DNA of 64,000 bases, taken from assembly GCF_017654315.1 (NCBI RefSeq), contig NZ_CP072203.1:868001-932000 (forward strand). Reading direction: 5' to 3'. This stretch comes from Gordonia polyisoprenivorans (GTDB taxonomy: Bacteria > Actinomycetota > Actinomycetes > Mycobacteriales > Mycobacteriaceae). Positions 14,979-24,270 of the stretch are shown in pieces (the first letter of the stretch is position 1; every line of letters begins with the position of its first letter). The notes under the pieces are model-generated. The model saw nothing but the letters and a program-made list of their open reading frames with translations, was not told the DNA's origin and made no database searches. Made by a program: the position numbers and the translations under genes.

Positions 14979-16310
14979 CTACCCGGCCGGTGCGGCGGTT
15001 TCGAACGGGTTGGGGGTGACCCCCGGCGGCAGCGGGACCGGCGTCGGGGTGGCGCGCCCGGACGGGCCCGGCGCGGGCGGCTGCGGAACCTTCCCGTTGA
15101 CCAGGACGGTGCCACGCGCGTCGCCGACGAGGGTCGCGAAGCCGCCGCGGTCGGGAAGCCCCAAGAAGCACACGACCTTTCGGCTTCCCGACAGCCAGCG
15201 GGGTTCGCTGATCACCGACCACTGGGTGTTGAGGGTGGTGGCGTCGAGTTTCTGCTTGCCGCCGACGAATCGCTCGGCCTGACCGGGGCAGATCGTCGTC
15301 AGATACTCGTTCTGCGCCTTCTCGCCCGGCCACGGCTTGCCTGAGGTGGCGTCACCGAAACGCTGTGCGAGATCGACGATGCCGGTGGTCTGGAAGGCAT
15401 GCGGCTCTGAACAATTGACCACCGTCGGCGGCGACGCCACGCGACGCGTCGAGGCATCGATGCCGATGCAGGTGCCTGCCGGCCACTGGAAGGACTGGTC
15501 CTGCTCGCCGACCTTGCCGGAGAACAACTGTGGCGTGCCGTCGGCGCCGGTGATCTGCAGACCGCAGCGTAACTCGCGAGCTCCCTTGGCCCACTGCTGA
15601 TCCGACGGGTACATCAGTCCCACCGAGAACCGGCCATCGGGATCGAGGCGACCGTTGAGGTAGCGGTTGACGATCACCGGGCACTGCTCGTCGCGGATCT
15701 GACCGAATCGCTCAGGCCCGGGCCACGCCGCGGAGTCGCCGAACTCCGACCCCGGCAGCAGCGCGGTGTTCAGGGCGCCGGCCACCTCGAACCGGTGCTC
15801 GGAGGCGCAGTCGACCTTCGCCGGATCACCCGGCCGGTTCTCCGGCCAGGTCAGGCAGTCCCCGGCGACCGATCGGGTGAAGGCGTTCTCCGCGAGGCGT
15901 TCACTCTGTCCGATGTCGGTGCCGCCCACGCTGCCGCGATCGTTGAAGGTACCCATGGCGAACGCCACCCCGGCGGCAACGAGGGCGCCGACGACGATCG
16001 CGGCCAGCCCGACCCGCACCGCATTGCGCTGCAGCCATCCGCGGGAGTCGGCCGCGGGCGCGTCGGCGTCCGCGTCGGCGGGCTCGAAATCAGTGTCCCC
16101 GAAATCAGCGGCGTCCCCGAAATCGGTGGCGTCCGAGTCGTCACTCGCCCCGGCCGCCGACCACGCCTGTGGTCGGGTCGCGGTGTCGTCGGCGATCGGC
16201 GTGAGCTGGGTGGTCTGCTCGTTCGCCGCGGGATCGCCGGACTTGCTCAGGTCGACGGTCTCGTTCGCCTGGTCCTCGTCCGCCTCATCGCGGTGGGCTT
16301 CGTCACTCAT
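14979..16310 (-). CDS. Septum-formation family membrane protein
   Basis: A 443-residue protein with an acidic N-terminal cytoplasmic region of about 125 residues (tandem ATDFGDAADFGDTDFEPAD), one transmembrane helix (VGLAAIVVGALVAAGVAFAM, about 127-146) and an extracytoplasmic part. That part holds two related Septum_form-type repeats, each with a Cys pair (GDCLTWPENRPGDPAKVDCA and TCIGIDASTRR...NCSEPHAF), ending in a Pro-rich tail. It is likely an envelope or division-associated protein, matching Rv3835 by order. GGAGGA precedes the ATG at 16310. It is co-transcribed with the zincin downstream. Confidence 0.8.
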   Translation of the reverse strand: MSDEAHRDEADEDQANETVDLSKSGDPAANEQTTQLTPIADDTATRPQAWSAAGASDDSDATDFGDAADFGDTDFEPADADADAPAADSRGWLQRNAVRVGLAAIVVGALVAAGVAFAMGTFNDRGSVGGTDIGQSERLAENAFTRSVAGDCLTWPENRPGDPAKVDCASEHRFEVAGALNTALLPGSEFGDSAAWPGPERFGQIRDEQCPVIVNRYLNGRLDPDGRFSVGLMYPSDQQWAKGARELRCGLQITGADGTPQLFSGKVGEQDQSFQWPAGTCIGIDASTRRVASPPTVVNCSEPHAFQTTGIVDLAQRFGDATSGKPWPGEKAQNEYLTTICPGQAERFVGGKQKLDATTLNTQWSVISEPRWLSGSRKVVCFLGLPDRGGFATLVGDARGTVLVNGKVPQPPAPGPSGRATPTPVPLPPGVTPNPFETAAPAG

Positions 16311-16370
16311 CGTCCTCCATGATGCCTGGTGGCTCGGCGATCACCGAGGGCGCCACGGCCCCGTCGTACC

Positions 16371-16376
16371 TACACT
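16371..16376 (+). promoter_or_regulatory. -10 element TACACT, leaderless start
   Basis: TACACT ends 7 bases before GTG 16384, supporting this GTG as the start of the ankyrin gene. Confidence 0.45.
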
Positions 16377-16383
16377 CGGCCGG

Positions 16384-16782
16384 GTGAGTCCCGAACCCGA
16401 CGAGATCGATCCGGAGGTCGTCGCACTGGCGACCCGCCTGTTCGACCTGGCCCGCCGGGGCGTGGCCGCCGATCTTGCGGCCTATCTGGATGCCGGAGTC
16501 CCCGTCGACCTGCGCAATCAGTCCGGTGATTCGCTGTTGATGCTCGCGGCTTATCACGGCCACGCCGACGCCGTCGCCGCGATCGCCGCCCACGGTGCCG
16601 ACGTGAACCTCGCCAACGATCGCGGGCAGAGCCCGCTGGCCGGTGCGGTGTTCAAGGGCCATGACGACGTCGTCGCGACGCTGCTCGAGGCGGGCGCCGA
16701 CCCGCACGCAGGCACACCCACCGCCCACGACACGGCCGTCATGTTCGGGCGCGACGATTATCTCGCCCTGTGGAACCGCTGA
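16384..16782 (+). CDS. Ankyrin-repeat protein
   Basis: A 132-residue protein made mostly of ankyrin repeats. Units are visible at about residues 43-70 (GDSLLMLAAYHGHADAVAAI and AAHGADVNLAN) and 71-103 (DRGQSPLAGAVFKGHDDVVA and TLLEAGADPHAG), with partial repeats at both ends. Such proteins mediate protein-protein contacts; the partner is unknown. The start is a leaderless GTG. It sits between the septum-formation gene (divergent) and serS. Confidence 0.85.
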   Translation: MSPEPDEIDPEVVALATRLFDLARRGVAADLAAYLDAGVPVDLRNQSGDSLLMLAAYHGHADAVAAIAAHGADVNLANDRGQSPLAGAVFKGHDDVVATLLEAGADPHAGTPTAHDTAVMFGRDDYLALWNR

Positions 16783-16833
16783 GCCGGCGCTGAGCGCTGC
16801 ACTCCTGATCCGGGCGGGCCCGGCCAGGTCAAG

Positions 16834-16839
16834 TAGGGT
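16834..16839 (+). promoter_or_regulatory. -10 element TAGGGT of serS, leaderless
   Basis: TAGGGT ends 8 bases before the GTG of serS with no ribosome site between. Confidence 0.45.
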
Positions 16840-16847
16840 TTGACATC

Positions 16848-18104
16848 GTGATCGACCTCAAGATTGTGCGCGAAGATCCCGACCGTGTCCGCGCCTCGCA
16901 GCAGGCTCGTGGCGAGGACTCCGGCCTGGTGGACCAACTCCTCGACGCCGACGCCGCGCGACGTGCGGCGATCGTCGAGGCCGACTCCCTGCGTTCGGAA
17001 CAGAAGACGTTGGGCAAGCAGGTCGGCAAGGCGTCGGGCGAGGAGAAGACCGCGCTGCTGGCCAAGGGCAAGGAGCTCGCCGAGCAGGTCAAGGCCGCGG
17101 TCGCGCGCCAGAACGATGCCGACGAACGGTCGCAGGCCGCGCACATCGCGATCTCCAACATCGTCGAGGGCGCGCCGGCCGGCGGCGAGGACGACTATGT
17201 GGTGCTCGAGCACATCGGGGAGCCGCCGACCATCGAGAACCCGAAGGACCATCTCGAACTCGGCGAGTCGCTCGGTTTGATCGACATGGAGCGCGGCGCG
17301 AAGGTGTCGGGGTCGCGGTTCTACTTCCTCACCGGGCAGGGCGCGCTGTTGCAACTCGGCCTGCTCACCATGGCGGCGCAGAAGGCCACCGCCAACGGCT
17401 TCACGTTGATGGTCCCGCCGGTGCTGGTGCGTCCGGAGGTCATGGGCGGCACCGGATTCCTCGGCGCCCACGCCGACGAGGTCTATCACCTCGACAAGGA
17501 GGACGACCTGTACCTCGTCGGCACCTCGGAGGTGCCGTTGGCCGGCTATCACATGAACGAGATCCTCGACCTGTCCGACGGGCCGAAGCGCTACGCCGGC
17601 TGGTCGACGTGTTTCCGCCGCGAAGCCGGCTCCTACGGCAAGGACACCCGGGGCATCATCCGCGTGCACCAGTTCGACAAGGTCGAGGGCTTCATCTACT
17701 GCAAACCCGAGGACGCCGAGGCCGAACACCAGAAACTGCTGGCGTGGGAGAAGGAGATGCTGGCCGCGATCGACGTGCCCTACCGCGTCATCGATGTGGC
17801 CGGAGGTGACCTGGGATCGTCGGCAGCCCGCAAGTTCGACTGCGAGGCATGGGTTCCGACGCAGAACACCTACCGCGAGCTGACCTCGACGTCGAACTGC
17901 ACGACGTTCCAGGCCCGTCGGCTCTCGATCCGTTACCGCGACGAGTCCGGGAAACCGCAGACCGCGGCAACCCTCAACGGCACGCTGGCGACCACCCGCT
18001 GGCTGGTGGCGATCCTGGAGAACCATCAACAGCCCGACGGCTCGGTACGTCTGCCCGAGGAGTTGGCCCGGTTTGTCGGCACGGAGGTGCTGACCCCGGC
18101 ATGA
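16848..18104 (+). CDS. serS: Seryl-tRNA synthetase
   Basis: A 418-residue class II aminoacyl-tRNA synthetase charging tRNA-Ser. The N-terminal coiled-coil arm (about residues 1-105) begins [20 protein letters not shown]. The class II core has motif 1 with [20 protein letters not shown], motif 2 [20 protein letters not shown] (about 255-275) and motif 3 [18 protein letters not shown] (about 375-392). The length is typical. It starts from a leaderless GTG. Its place next to the septum-formation and zincin genes is conserved with M. tuberculosis (Rv3834c-Rv3836). Confidence 0.97.
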   Translation: MIDLKIVREDPDRVRASQQARGEDSGLVDQLLDADAARRAAIVEADSLRSEQKTLGKQVGKASGEEKTALLAKGKELAEQVKAAVARQNDADERSQAAHIAISNIVEGAPAGGEDDYVVLEHIGEPPTIENPKDHLELGESLGLIDMERGAKVSGSRFYFLTGQGALLQLGLLTMAAQKATANGFTLMVPPVLVRPEVMGGTGFLGAHADEVYHLDKEDDLYLVGTSEVPLAGYHMNEILDLSDGPKRYAGWSTCFRREAGSYGKDTRGIIRVHQFDKVEGFIYCKPEDAEAEHQKLLAWEKEMLAAIDVPYRVIDVAGGDLGSSAARKFDCEAWVPTQNTYRELTSTSNCTTFQARRLSIRYRDESGKPQTAATLNGTLATTRWLVAILENHQQPDGSVRLPEELARFVGTEVLTPA

Positions 18105-18203
18105 TGGCGGGATCGGCAGCGCACAGATGGGCATGACATGACGGTCGCGCAGGGATGACAGTCGCGTGGAAACGGCAGGGCACGAGATGGCGGTGAGTGC
18201 GCG

Positions 18204-19232
18204 ATGATGGCCGGTGTCATCGCCGCGGTCATCGGTTCGGTGGCGTTCGCGTTGGCCGCGGTCCTGCAGTCGATGGCCGCCGAATGGACCGCCCGACGAG
18301 AAGCCGCAGAACAGCGCGCCGCCGCCCCGGCGAACTCCGGCGGCACGGCGACCGCGACGACGACGACGAAGGCCGCCAAGCGGGCGCATCCGAGTCTGCG
18401 ATCCACGGCCCGCACCATGATCAAGTGGCCGTTTCTGCTGGGTCTGTTCTTCGACGTGATCGGTTTCGGCGCAACGATTCTCTCCGCGCGGCTCATTCCG
18501 TTGTTCCTGTCGCAGTCGATCATCGCCGCGCGGCTGGTGGTCACCGCGGTGCTCGCCATGGTGATCCTGCACGTGTCGTTGCGGACGCGGGACTGGATCG
18601 CGGGCGCGGTCGTCATCGCCGCGCTCGTCCTCCTCGCCGTCGGCGCGGGACCCGAGGGAACCCGCAACGAGCAGTGGATGCACTGGGCGACGCTGGTCGC
18701 GACGTTCGTGCTGTTCGGTCTCGGGCTGGTGTTGATGCGGGTGCTGCACAAACACATCGCCTCGGCCACCGGGCTCGTCGCCGGCGCGATGTTCGGCGTC
18801 ATGGCGGTGGCTTCGCGTGTCCTGCACGGCCTCTCGCCGTTCTCGGCGTCACATCTACTCACCGACCCGGCGCTCTACGGACTCGCCTTCAGCGGCATTC
18901 TCGGCTTCTACCTGTTCACCGTGGCGTTGCAGACCGGCTCGGTCAACGGTGCCGCCGCCGCGCTCGTCGTCGGGGAGACGGTGATCCCGGGTGCGATCGG
19001 CATCCTGCTGCTCGGCGACACCATCACCAACGGCTGGGAGATCCCCACCACCATCGCGTTCATCGCCGCGGTCATCGGCGGTGTCATCGTGTCGTCGTCG
19101 AGTGCGGTGCAGGCCGTCGAGCACGCCGAGGCCGCGGCCTACCACCACGAGCATCGGCCGCGTCCGCTCGAATCCGCGCCGCCGCGTGCGGCATTGGAAT
19201 CGGGCTCCGATCACGGCACCGGCAAGGACTGA
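18204..19232 (+). CDS. DMT-family transporter, first of a tandem pair
   Basis: A 342-residue integral membrane protein with about nine to ten hydrophobic segments and a Lys-, Ala- and Thr-rich cytoplasmic insert at about residues 30-68. It shows drug/metabolite-transporter features: an N-terminal GVIAAVIGSVAFALAAVLQS helix and a C-terminal repeat with GSVNGAAAALVVGETVIPGA followed by LLGDTITNGWE. It aligns throughout with the next gene, three bases downstream, and the pair is likely a paralogous heteromeric or parallel exporter. The substrate is unknown. The start is one of two adjacent ATG codons. Confidence 0.75.
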   Translation: MMAGVIAAVIGSVAFALAAVLQSMAAEWTARREAAEQRAAAPANSGGTATATTTTKAAKRAHPSLRSTARTMIKWPFLLGLFFDVIGFGATILSARLIPLFLSQSIIAARLVVTAVLAMVILHVSLRTRDWIAGAVVIAALVLLAVGAGPEGTRNEQWMHWATLVATFVLFGLGLVLMRVLHKHIASATGLVAGAMFGVMAVASRVLHGLSPFSASHLLTDPALYGLAFSGILGFYLFTVALQTGSVNGAAAALVVGETVIPGAIGILLLGDTITNGWEIPTTIAFIAAVIGGVIVSSSSAVQAVEHAEAAAYHHEHRPRPLESAPPRAALESGSDHGTGKD

Positions 19233-19235
19233 GGC

Positions 19236-20096
19236 GTGATCGTCGGGTTCATCGCCGCCGTTCTGGCCGCCCTGGCCTACGGCACCGCGTCGGTGCTGCA
19301 GGCGCGCGGTGCCGCCGAGGTCGACGACGGTGCACAGCATGACGAGGTGCCGAGCGCAGCCTCGACGTTCGCGGCGATGATCACCGTCTCGTTCCTGATC
19401 GGCTTCGCTCTCGACGCGCTCGGATTCATCGGGAACATGGTTGCGGCGCGCACCATGCCACTGTTTGTCGCGCAGCCGATCATCGCCGCGAATCTGGTGG
19501 TCACCGCGCTGCTGGCGATGGTGGTGCTGCACGCCCGGTTGTCGGTGCGTGACTGGACGGGCATCGTGCTGGTCATCGCCGCGCTCACCGTCCTCGGTAT
19601 CGCGGCCGGCGACGAGGGTCACGACGACGCCGGACGATCCCTGCATTGGGGTGTGCTGATCGCCGGTGCCGTGCTGATCGGATTCGGTCTGGTGGTGATG
19701 CGGTTCTCCGGAGCGCGCGTCGCCGTTGGGGCCGGTCTGCTCGGTGGCGTGCTGTTCGGGGTTCTCGCGATCGCTGTGCGTGTCGTCGACGGTGTCTCCC
19801 CGTTCGACCTCGGCCGACTGTTGACCGATCCGGCCGCCTACGCGGTCGTGGTGTGCGGGGTGGGCGGGTTCTACCTGTTCACCGTCGCACTGCAGACCGG
19901 GTCGGTCAGCGCCGCCGCGGCGTCGTTGGTGGTCGGGGAGACCGTGGTGCCCGGCGTCGCGGGCATCGTGTTGCTCGGCGACACCGTTCGGCACGGCTGG
20001 GCGGTGGTCGCCGCCGTCGCGTTCTTTGTGGCGATCGCCGGTGCCATCATCGTCGCCATGTCGTCGGCGGTGGCGGATGTGGAGGCGGCGGGCTGA
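19236..20096 (+). CDS. DMT-family transporter, second of a tandem pair
   Basis: A 286-residue membrane protein closely related to its upstream neighbour. Shared blocks are IGFALDALGFIGNMVAARTM against VIGFGATILSARLI, PLFVAQPIIAANLVVTALLA, FYLFTVALQTGSVSAAAASL and VVGETVVPGVAGIVLLGDTV. It lacks the neighbour's charged N-terminal insert and C-terminal tail. It starts with GTG 3 bases after the previous stop, so the two are co-translated. The substrate is unknown. Confidence 0.75.
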   Translation: MIVGFIAAVLAALAYGTASVLQARGAAEVDDGAQHDEVPSAASTFAAMITVSFLIGFALDALGFIGNMVAARTMPLFVAQPIIAANLVVTALLAMVVLHARLSVRDWTGIVLVIAALTVLGIAAGDEGHDDAGRSLHWGVLIAGAVLIGFGLVVMRFSGARVAVGAGLLGGVLFGVLAIAVRVVDGVSPFDLGRLLTDPAAYAVVVCGVGGFYLFTVALQTGSVSAAAASLVVGETVVPGVAGIVLLGDTVRHGWAVVAAVAFFVAIAGAIIVAMSSAVADVEAAG

Positions 20097-20121
20097 GGCG
20101 CCACCTCCACCGCCATCGCTC

Positions 20122-22227
20122 CTACTGTTCGGGTTCCATGTTGATCGGCGGCGGGGTGGGACCGCGTCCGGCACGCTTGAGGAGTACCCCACCGACCACC
20201 ATGGCGGCGCTGACCGCCAACCAGAGGACCAGGATCCACAGGTTCTTCGACCACGCGTCGGTGCCGTCGAAGTAGGCGATGCGTTTGAGCGCCTCGAATC
20301 CGTTGGACGTCGGAAGTATCGGATGCAGCACCCGATAGAACGCCGGGGCCATGTCGGTGCCCACCGCGATGCCCGATGTCGAGACGCCGAGGAAGATGAG
20401 TACGAGCATGCTGACCATCATCATCAGTGGCCCGATGAGCATCGACCCACCGAGTTGGAACAGGCCGCACGTCAGAGCGATCACGAACAGCGTTGCCGCG
20501 ACCGCGATCTCGTTGTGGTGCAAGATGCCGATCCATTGGTAGCTGATGAGGACCTGCGCGAGGGCGCACACAGCCGAGATCACGACGATTGCACCGACCT
20601 GCCATCGCAGGCCCAGACCGCGGCCCAGCATGTAGGCGATCATCGCGCTCAGATAGCCGCCGAGGATGGCTCCGAGGCCGAGGTAGAGTACGCCGGCACC
20701 GACGAGGTCGCTTGTGGGCAACGGCGCGACGTCGTCGACCTGTAGCGTCTTGCCCGACGCCGCGGCCACCGGACCGAAGACCTGCTTGACCACCTGCGTG
20801 GCCTGCAGGTTGCCCGCGCCCGCGAGGGTGAGCGTTGCGCTCGCGGGATCGTAGGCGCCGCGGATCTCCAGCTGCTGCAACTGCTCTCGCGCAGTACCGG
20901 CATCAGGAACCGAGGTGAACTCGAACCCGTCACCGGTGACTTTCTCGAGCTGGGTCGTGAGCTGTTGTGTCACAGCCTGATCGGTGCCGACGATGGCGAC
21001 CTTCATCTCGTGCGGCGTCGGGTTGTGGAACAGTCCGATGAAGGTGAGCGGCAAGAAGGTCACGAGGAAGATCGGGACCACGGCGGCGCCGGCCAGTGCC
21101 TTGCGCCGCGCATGCTGGGCTGCGGTGACCTCCCGGTTGTCGCCGAAGAAATGCCGGAAGCCGGGGCCCTGCAGGCTGTTCTCCTCCGGCTTGGCCGAGT
21201 GACGCATCGCCGCCAAGGCGATCATCACCATTCCCAGCAGTGCCCACAGTGCCAGCGTGGACAGGGTGGCGCCCATGCTTGCGTCAGGGAAGTAGATGAG
21301 TCGTCGCAGACCATCGAGAAGTGCGGGGGTGGGCAGGATCCGATTCATGGTGCCGAGGAAGCCGGGCACCATCTCGGCGGGTATCGCCGCCCCCGAGGCC
21401 GGTATGCCCATCAGGACCATGATGAACACGGTCGGAATGATCGCGACGGGTCCGATGAGCCGCATGGCCCCGAGGTGGAAGCATCCCACGGTGAGCAGAC
21501 CCGCATATGCGAGGAGCGCGGCTTTGATGAAGCCGGAGTCGAGGCTGCCGTACACCGAGTAGGCGATGAAGGTCGGGATCGTGGTGAGCAATGCGCCGAA
21601 GACCGCCAGAAGAATGAGCTCGACCCGCAGGCTCAATCCGCCCACCGCCATGCGTAGAGCCGATGCGAATGAGAAACCACCGAGCACCGCGGCCAACCCG
21701 ACGAAGAGCAGTGAGTTGGCCAGTTTGTCGTTGCTGTTTGGCGGGGTGACGTCGATGACGTTCACCGGTTTGTCCGGATTCTGTTTCTGCGCAACGGCAC
21801 TCAGGAACGTCTCGGCGGTGTTACTGGCGATGGGTCCGCCCGCCGATGCCACGTAGACGTCGTTGGTGACCGGGTTCCAGGCACCTCGGATGTCGAGGTC
21901 GTCGATCGCGGCGCGGGCCGCTCCCGGATCCGCGACGGTACTCACCGCGAAGCTGCCGTCGGACTGGGTGGTAATCGCCGAGGCCATCTGCTGGGAGGTG
22001 CTCGTGTCGCCGATGATCGCCACCTTCATGTCGTGTGGCGTCGGGGAGTGCAGGCCCCAGCTGTAGAGCAGCGGCATCACCACCATCATGAAGATCGGGA
22101 AGATCAGCGCGCCCAGGAAAACCTTCTTGGGTGATCGGGGGTCGGGTGGGAACGGGCTGGTGTCGTCGCCTGTCGACTCCGCGGCAGTCTCATCGGAACC
22201 GTTTGTCAGGGTGGATGTTTCGCTCAT
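20122..22227 (-). CDS. Internally duplicated YhgE/DUF3533-type membrane protein
   Basis: A 701-residue membrane protein built from two homologous halves. Each half begins with a transmembrane helix and an H-x-P-T-P-H-x-M-K-V-A-I motif (SPTPHDMKVAIIG near residue 68; NPTPHEMKVAIVG near 410). Each continues with an extracytoplasmic domain of about 120 residues and ends in a five-helix ABC-2-like membrane block (GPVAIIPTVFIMVLMGIPAS against GPLMMMVSMLVLIFLGVSTS; ILPTPALLDGLRRLIYF against ILPTSNGFEALKRIAYF). Relatives are YhgE/Pip and DUF3533 proteins, thought to work with exporters. There is no ATPase, so energy coupling is unknown. ATG 22227 is the first residue with good composition. It is divergent from a TetR gene, its likely regulator. 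Confidence 0.75.
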   Translation of the reverse strand: MSETSTLTNGSDETAAESTGDDTSPFPPDPRSPKKVFLGALIFPIFMMVVMPLLYSWGLHSPTPHDMKVAIIGDTSTSQQMASAITTQSDGSFAVSTVADPGAARAAIDDLDIRGAWNPVTNDVYVASAGGPIASNTAETFLSAVAQKQNPDKPVNVIDVTPPNSNDKLANSLLFVGLAAVLGGFSFASALRMAVGGLSLRVELILLAVFGALLTTIPTFIAYSVYGSLDSGFIKAALLAYAGLLTVGCFHLGAMRLIGPVAIIPTVFIMVLMGIPASGAAIPAEMVPGFLGTMNRILPTPALLDGLRRLIYFPDASMGATLSTLALWALLGMVMIALAAMRHSAKPEENSLQGPGFRHFFGDNREVTAAQHARRKALAGAAVVPIFLVTFLPLTFIGLFHNPTPHEMKVAIVGTDQAVTQQLTTQLEKVTGDGFEFTSVPDAGTAREQLQQLEIRGAYDPASATLTLAGAGNLQATQVVKQVFGPVAAASGKTLQVDDVAPLPTSDLVGAGVLYLGLGAILGGYLSAMIAYMLGRGLGLRWQVGAIVVISAVCALAQVLISYQWIGILHHNEIAVAATLFVIALTCGLFQLGGSMLIGPLMMMVSMLVLIFLGVSTSGIAVGTDMAPAFYRVLHPILPTSNGFEALKRIAYFDGTDAWSKNLWILVLWLAVSAAMVVGGVLLKRAGRGPTPPPINMEPEQ

Positions 22228-22364
22228 CACGAACCTCACTGCGGGGCTGGTTGTGGGTCTGGGGTGTCGGAGGTCTCCGGGGCGTGTGAGCCGCGATATC
22301 GGATGCATCGTTGAATCCGTCGGAGAACCGCTGATGGTGGCAATGCTAGCGCTGTCGTAGACAC

Positions 22365-22374
22365 TTGTAAACAA
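22365..22374. promoter_or_regulatory. Candidate TetR operator
   Basis: TTGT-AA-ACAA forms a short inverted repeat between the divergent membrane-protein gene and the TetR gene, directly upstream of the TetR -10 hexamer. Confidence 0.3.
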
Positions 22375-22389
22375 AAGGGTGATGCCTGC

Positions 22390-22395
22390 TAGGGT
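22390..22395 (+). promoter_or_regulatory. -10 element TAGGGT of the TetR gene
   Basis: TAGGGT ends 7 bases before ATG 22403, which fixes the start downstream of the in-frame codons at 22379 and 22382. Confidence 0.45.
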
Positions 22396-22402
22396 TCGAC
22401 GT

Positions 22403-22975
22403 ATGGCATCACGGTCGGCCAGCCTCGATCCGCGGGCCGAGAAGGCTCGCGGAGAACTGAAGGCTGCCGCGTGGCAGTTGATGCTCGAACGTCGCGTGGA
22501 GACCATCTCGGTGAGCGACATCGTGCGGCTCTCCGGCGTGAGCCGTCCGGCCTTCTACCTGCACTTCACCGATCGCGACGACGCGATCGTGGCCGCGGTG
22601 GTCGACCGGCTCGACAAAGCCGTCGCCGTGGATGCCGGTCCGCAGGAGGTGATCGCGGCGCTGATGGGCTTCGTCGTCGACAACATGGAGTGTTACCGAA
22701 ATCTCTACCCCAGTCTGGCTTCTCAGCGATGCGCAGAGGTCTTCCGCTCGCGGCTGCGGCCGCAATGCGAGGAGATCGTCGTGAGTCTGCGCTCGGGCGG
22801 AAGTGGGTCGGGCTCGGTGTCGGCGGACACATTGACCACGTTCCTGCTCGGCGGCTTCATGGAGATTCTGGCGGCGTGGGCCGCATCCCCGGGGGCTGTT
22901 GCGCCCGACGAGCAGGCGTCCACGCTGCTGGCCGGTTTGACGCAATTGGCCGAAGGGCGCGGTGCGCGCCGCTGA
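22403..22975 (+). CDS. TetR-family repressor
   Basis: A 190-residue protein. The N-terminal helix-turn-helix is seen at about residues 13-60 (ARGELKAAAWQLMLERRVET, ISVSDIVRLSGVSRPAFYLH and FTDRDDAIVAA), the standard TetR DNA-binding pattern ending in the F/Y-Y-x-H-F motif. The C-terminal part is the variable ligand and dimer domain. It is divergently transcribed from the duplicated membrane protein at 20122-22227 and probably represses it in response to an exported compound. The start is leaderless. Confidence 0.85.
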   Translation: MASRSASLDPRAEKARGELKAAAWQLMLERRVETISVSDIVRLSGVSRPAFYLHFTDRDDAIVAAVVDRLDKAVAVDAGPQEVIAALMGFVVDNMECYRNLYPSLASQRCAEVFRSRLRPQCEEIVVSLRSGGSGSGSVSADTLTTFLLGGFMEILAAWAASPGAVAPDEQASTLLAGLTQLAEGRGARR

Positions 22976-23020
22976 AGTGCTCGGCTGTTTATTGCACGAA
23001 ACCGGGCCCCGCACGACACA

Positions 23021-24268
23021 ATGACTGACATGTCGACCCCCGGACGCGCGCGGCGCCGCGCTCTTGTAGTGATCGTGTTCTTGGCTCTGTGCGCGTTGGT
23101 GGCGGGCGGACTGTCGGCCGGGCCGGCCCACGCCGCGCCGCCGGCCCCGCCGAGTGCCGACCCGTTCTACACACCGCCCGCCGGGCTGTCGTCGGCGCGG
23201 CCCGGGGCGATCCTGCGGCAGCGTGAGGTCGCCCTCGGCTACGCCGGAAGGGGCCTGCCGGCGCAGGCGACCCAGTTGCTCTATCGGACGACCGACACGT
23301 TCGGCAACCCGTCGTCGACGGTGACCACCATCATCTCCCCGCCCGGAGCCGCGCCCGGATCGACGCGAAAGATCGTGTCCTATCACGAGTTCTACGATGC
23401 GCTCGGCAGCCAATGCGATCCGTCGTACACGCTCCGTGGCGGAGCGTCACAAGCCGCGCCCATCGATCTCGCCATGATCACCACGATGGTCGCCGCGGGA
23501 TACACCGTCGTGGTGCCCGATTATGAAGGGCCGCAACTGCGGTGGACGATCGGCCGGGAATCGGCGTATGCGGCGCTCGACAGCATCCGCGCCGCCGAGC
23601 GCCATCTGGGTGTCCCGGCGTCCACGCCGGTCGTTCTGTTCGGCTATTCCGGTGGCTCCATCCCCACCGGCTTCGGCGCCGAACTCGCCCCGGCCTATGC
23701 GCCCGAGCTGAATCTGGTCGGTGCCGCGGCCGGGGGAGTGCTCGTGAACCCGGCACACAACCTGCCCTACGTCAACGGCACGCCGCGGTGGTCGGCGGTC
23801 ATCCCCGCGCTGATGAACGTCTACGACCGCACCTACGACATCGGCATCGGACAGTATCTGTCTCCCAAGGGAACACAGGTTCTCAATGAGATTCGCGGGG
23901 AGTGCATCAACGATTTCCTCGGCAAATACCCGGGATTGACCGACTCGTCGCTGCTCAAGCCGCAATACCCGTCCCTACTCGACGTTCCCGGAATCCCGGC
24001 GGCCATCGACGCCAACATCATGGGATCGGTCGGGACACCGCGCACACCGATGATGCTCGGCATCGGCGACGCCGACGGCCGCGGCGACGGGGTGATGCTG
24101 GTCGGCGACGTCGTCGGACTTGCGAGAAGCTATTGCAGCCGTGGGCTTCCCACGGCGGTGCACGTCTACCGGGGTGACGATCACCTCCGCGCCTTCGGGC
24201 CGTTCACCGCCGACGCGTGGACTTTCTTGCAGGGCCGGTTCGCCGGGCGGCCTGCGGGTGGGTGCTGA
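23021..24268 (+). CDS. Secreted lipase (LIP family)
   Basis: A 415-residue alpha/beta hydrolase with a signal peptide (RRRALVVIVFLALCALVAGG, cut near AHA-APP). It belongs to the secretory lipase family: a conserved RTTDTFGNPSSTVTTI strand, the nucleophile elbow FGYSGGSIPTGFGAE (about residues 207-221), a later Asp in IGDADGRGDGVM and the final His in VYRGDDHLRAFG. Substrates are probably acylglycerols or surfactant-like esters outside the cell. ATG 23021 is used; ATG 23030 also fits. It is convergent with the response regulator gene. Confidence 0.85.
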   Translation: MTDMSTPGRARRRALVVIVFLALCALVAGGLSAGPAHAAPPAPPSADPFYTPPAGLSSARPGAILRQREVALGYAGRGLPAQATQLLYRTTDTFGNPSSTVTTIISPPGAAPGSTRKIVSYHEFYDALGSQCDPSYTLRGGASQAAPIDLAMITTMVAAGYTVVVPDYEGPQLRWTIGRESAYAALDSIRAAERHLGVPASTPVVLFGYSGGSIPTGFGAELAPAYAPELNLVGAAAGGVLVNPAHNLPYVNGTPRWSAVIPALMNVYDRTYDIGIGQYLSPKGTQVLNEIRGECINDFLGKYPGLTDSSLLKPQYPSLLDVPGIPAAIDANIMGSVGTPRTPMMLGIGDADGRGDGVMLVGDVVGLARSYCSRGLPTAVHVYRGDDHLRAFGPFTADAWTFLQGRFAGRPAGGC

Positions 24269-24270
24269 GG

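Noticed and set aside
16758..18827. A 689-codon minus-strand frame opposite serS and the DMT gene
   Set aside because: It is antisense to serS with its clear class II motifs; shadow composition.
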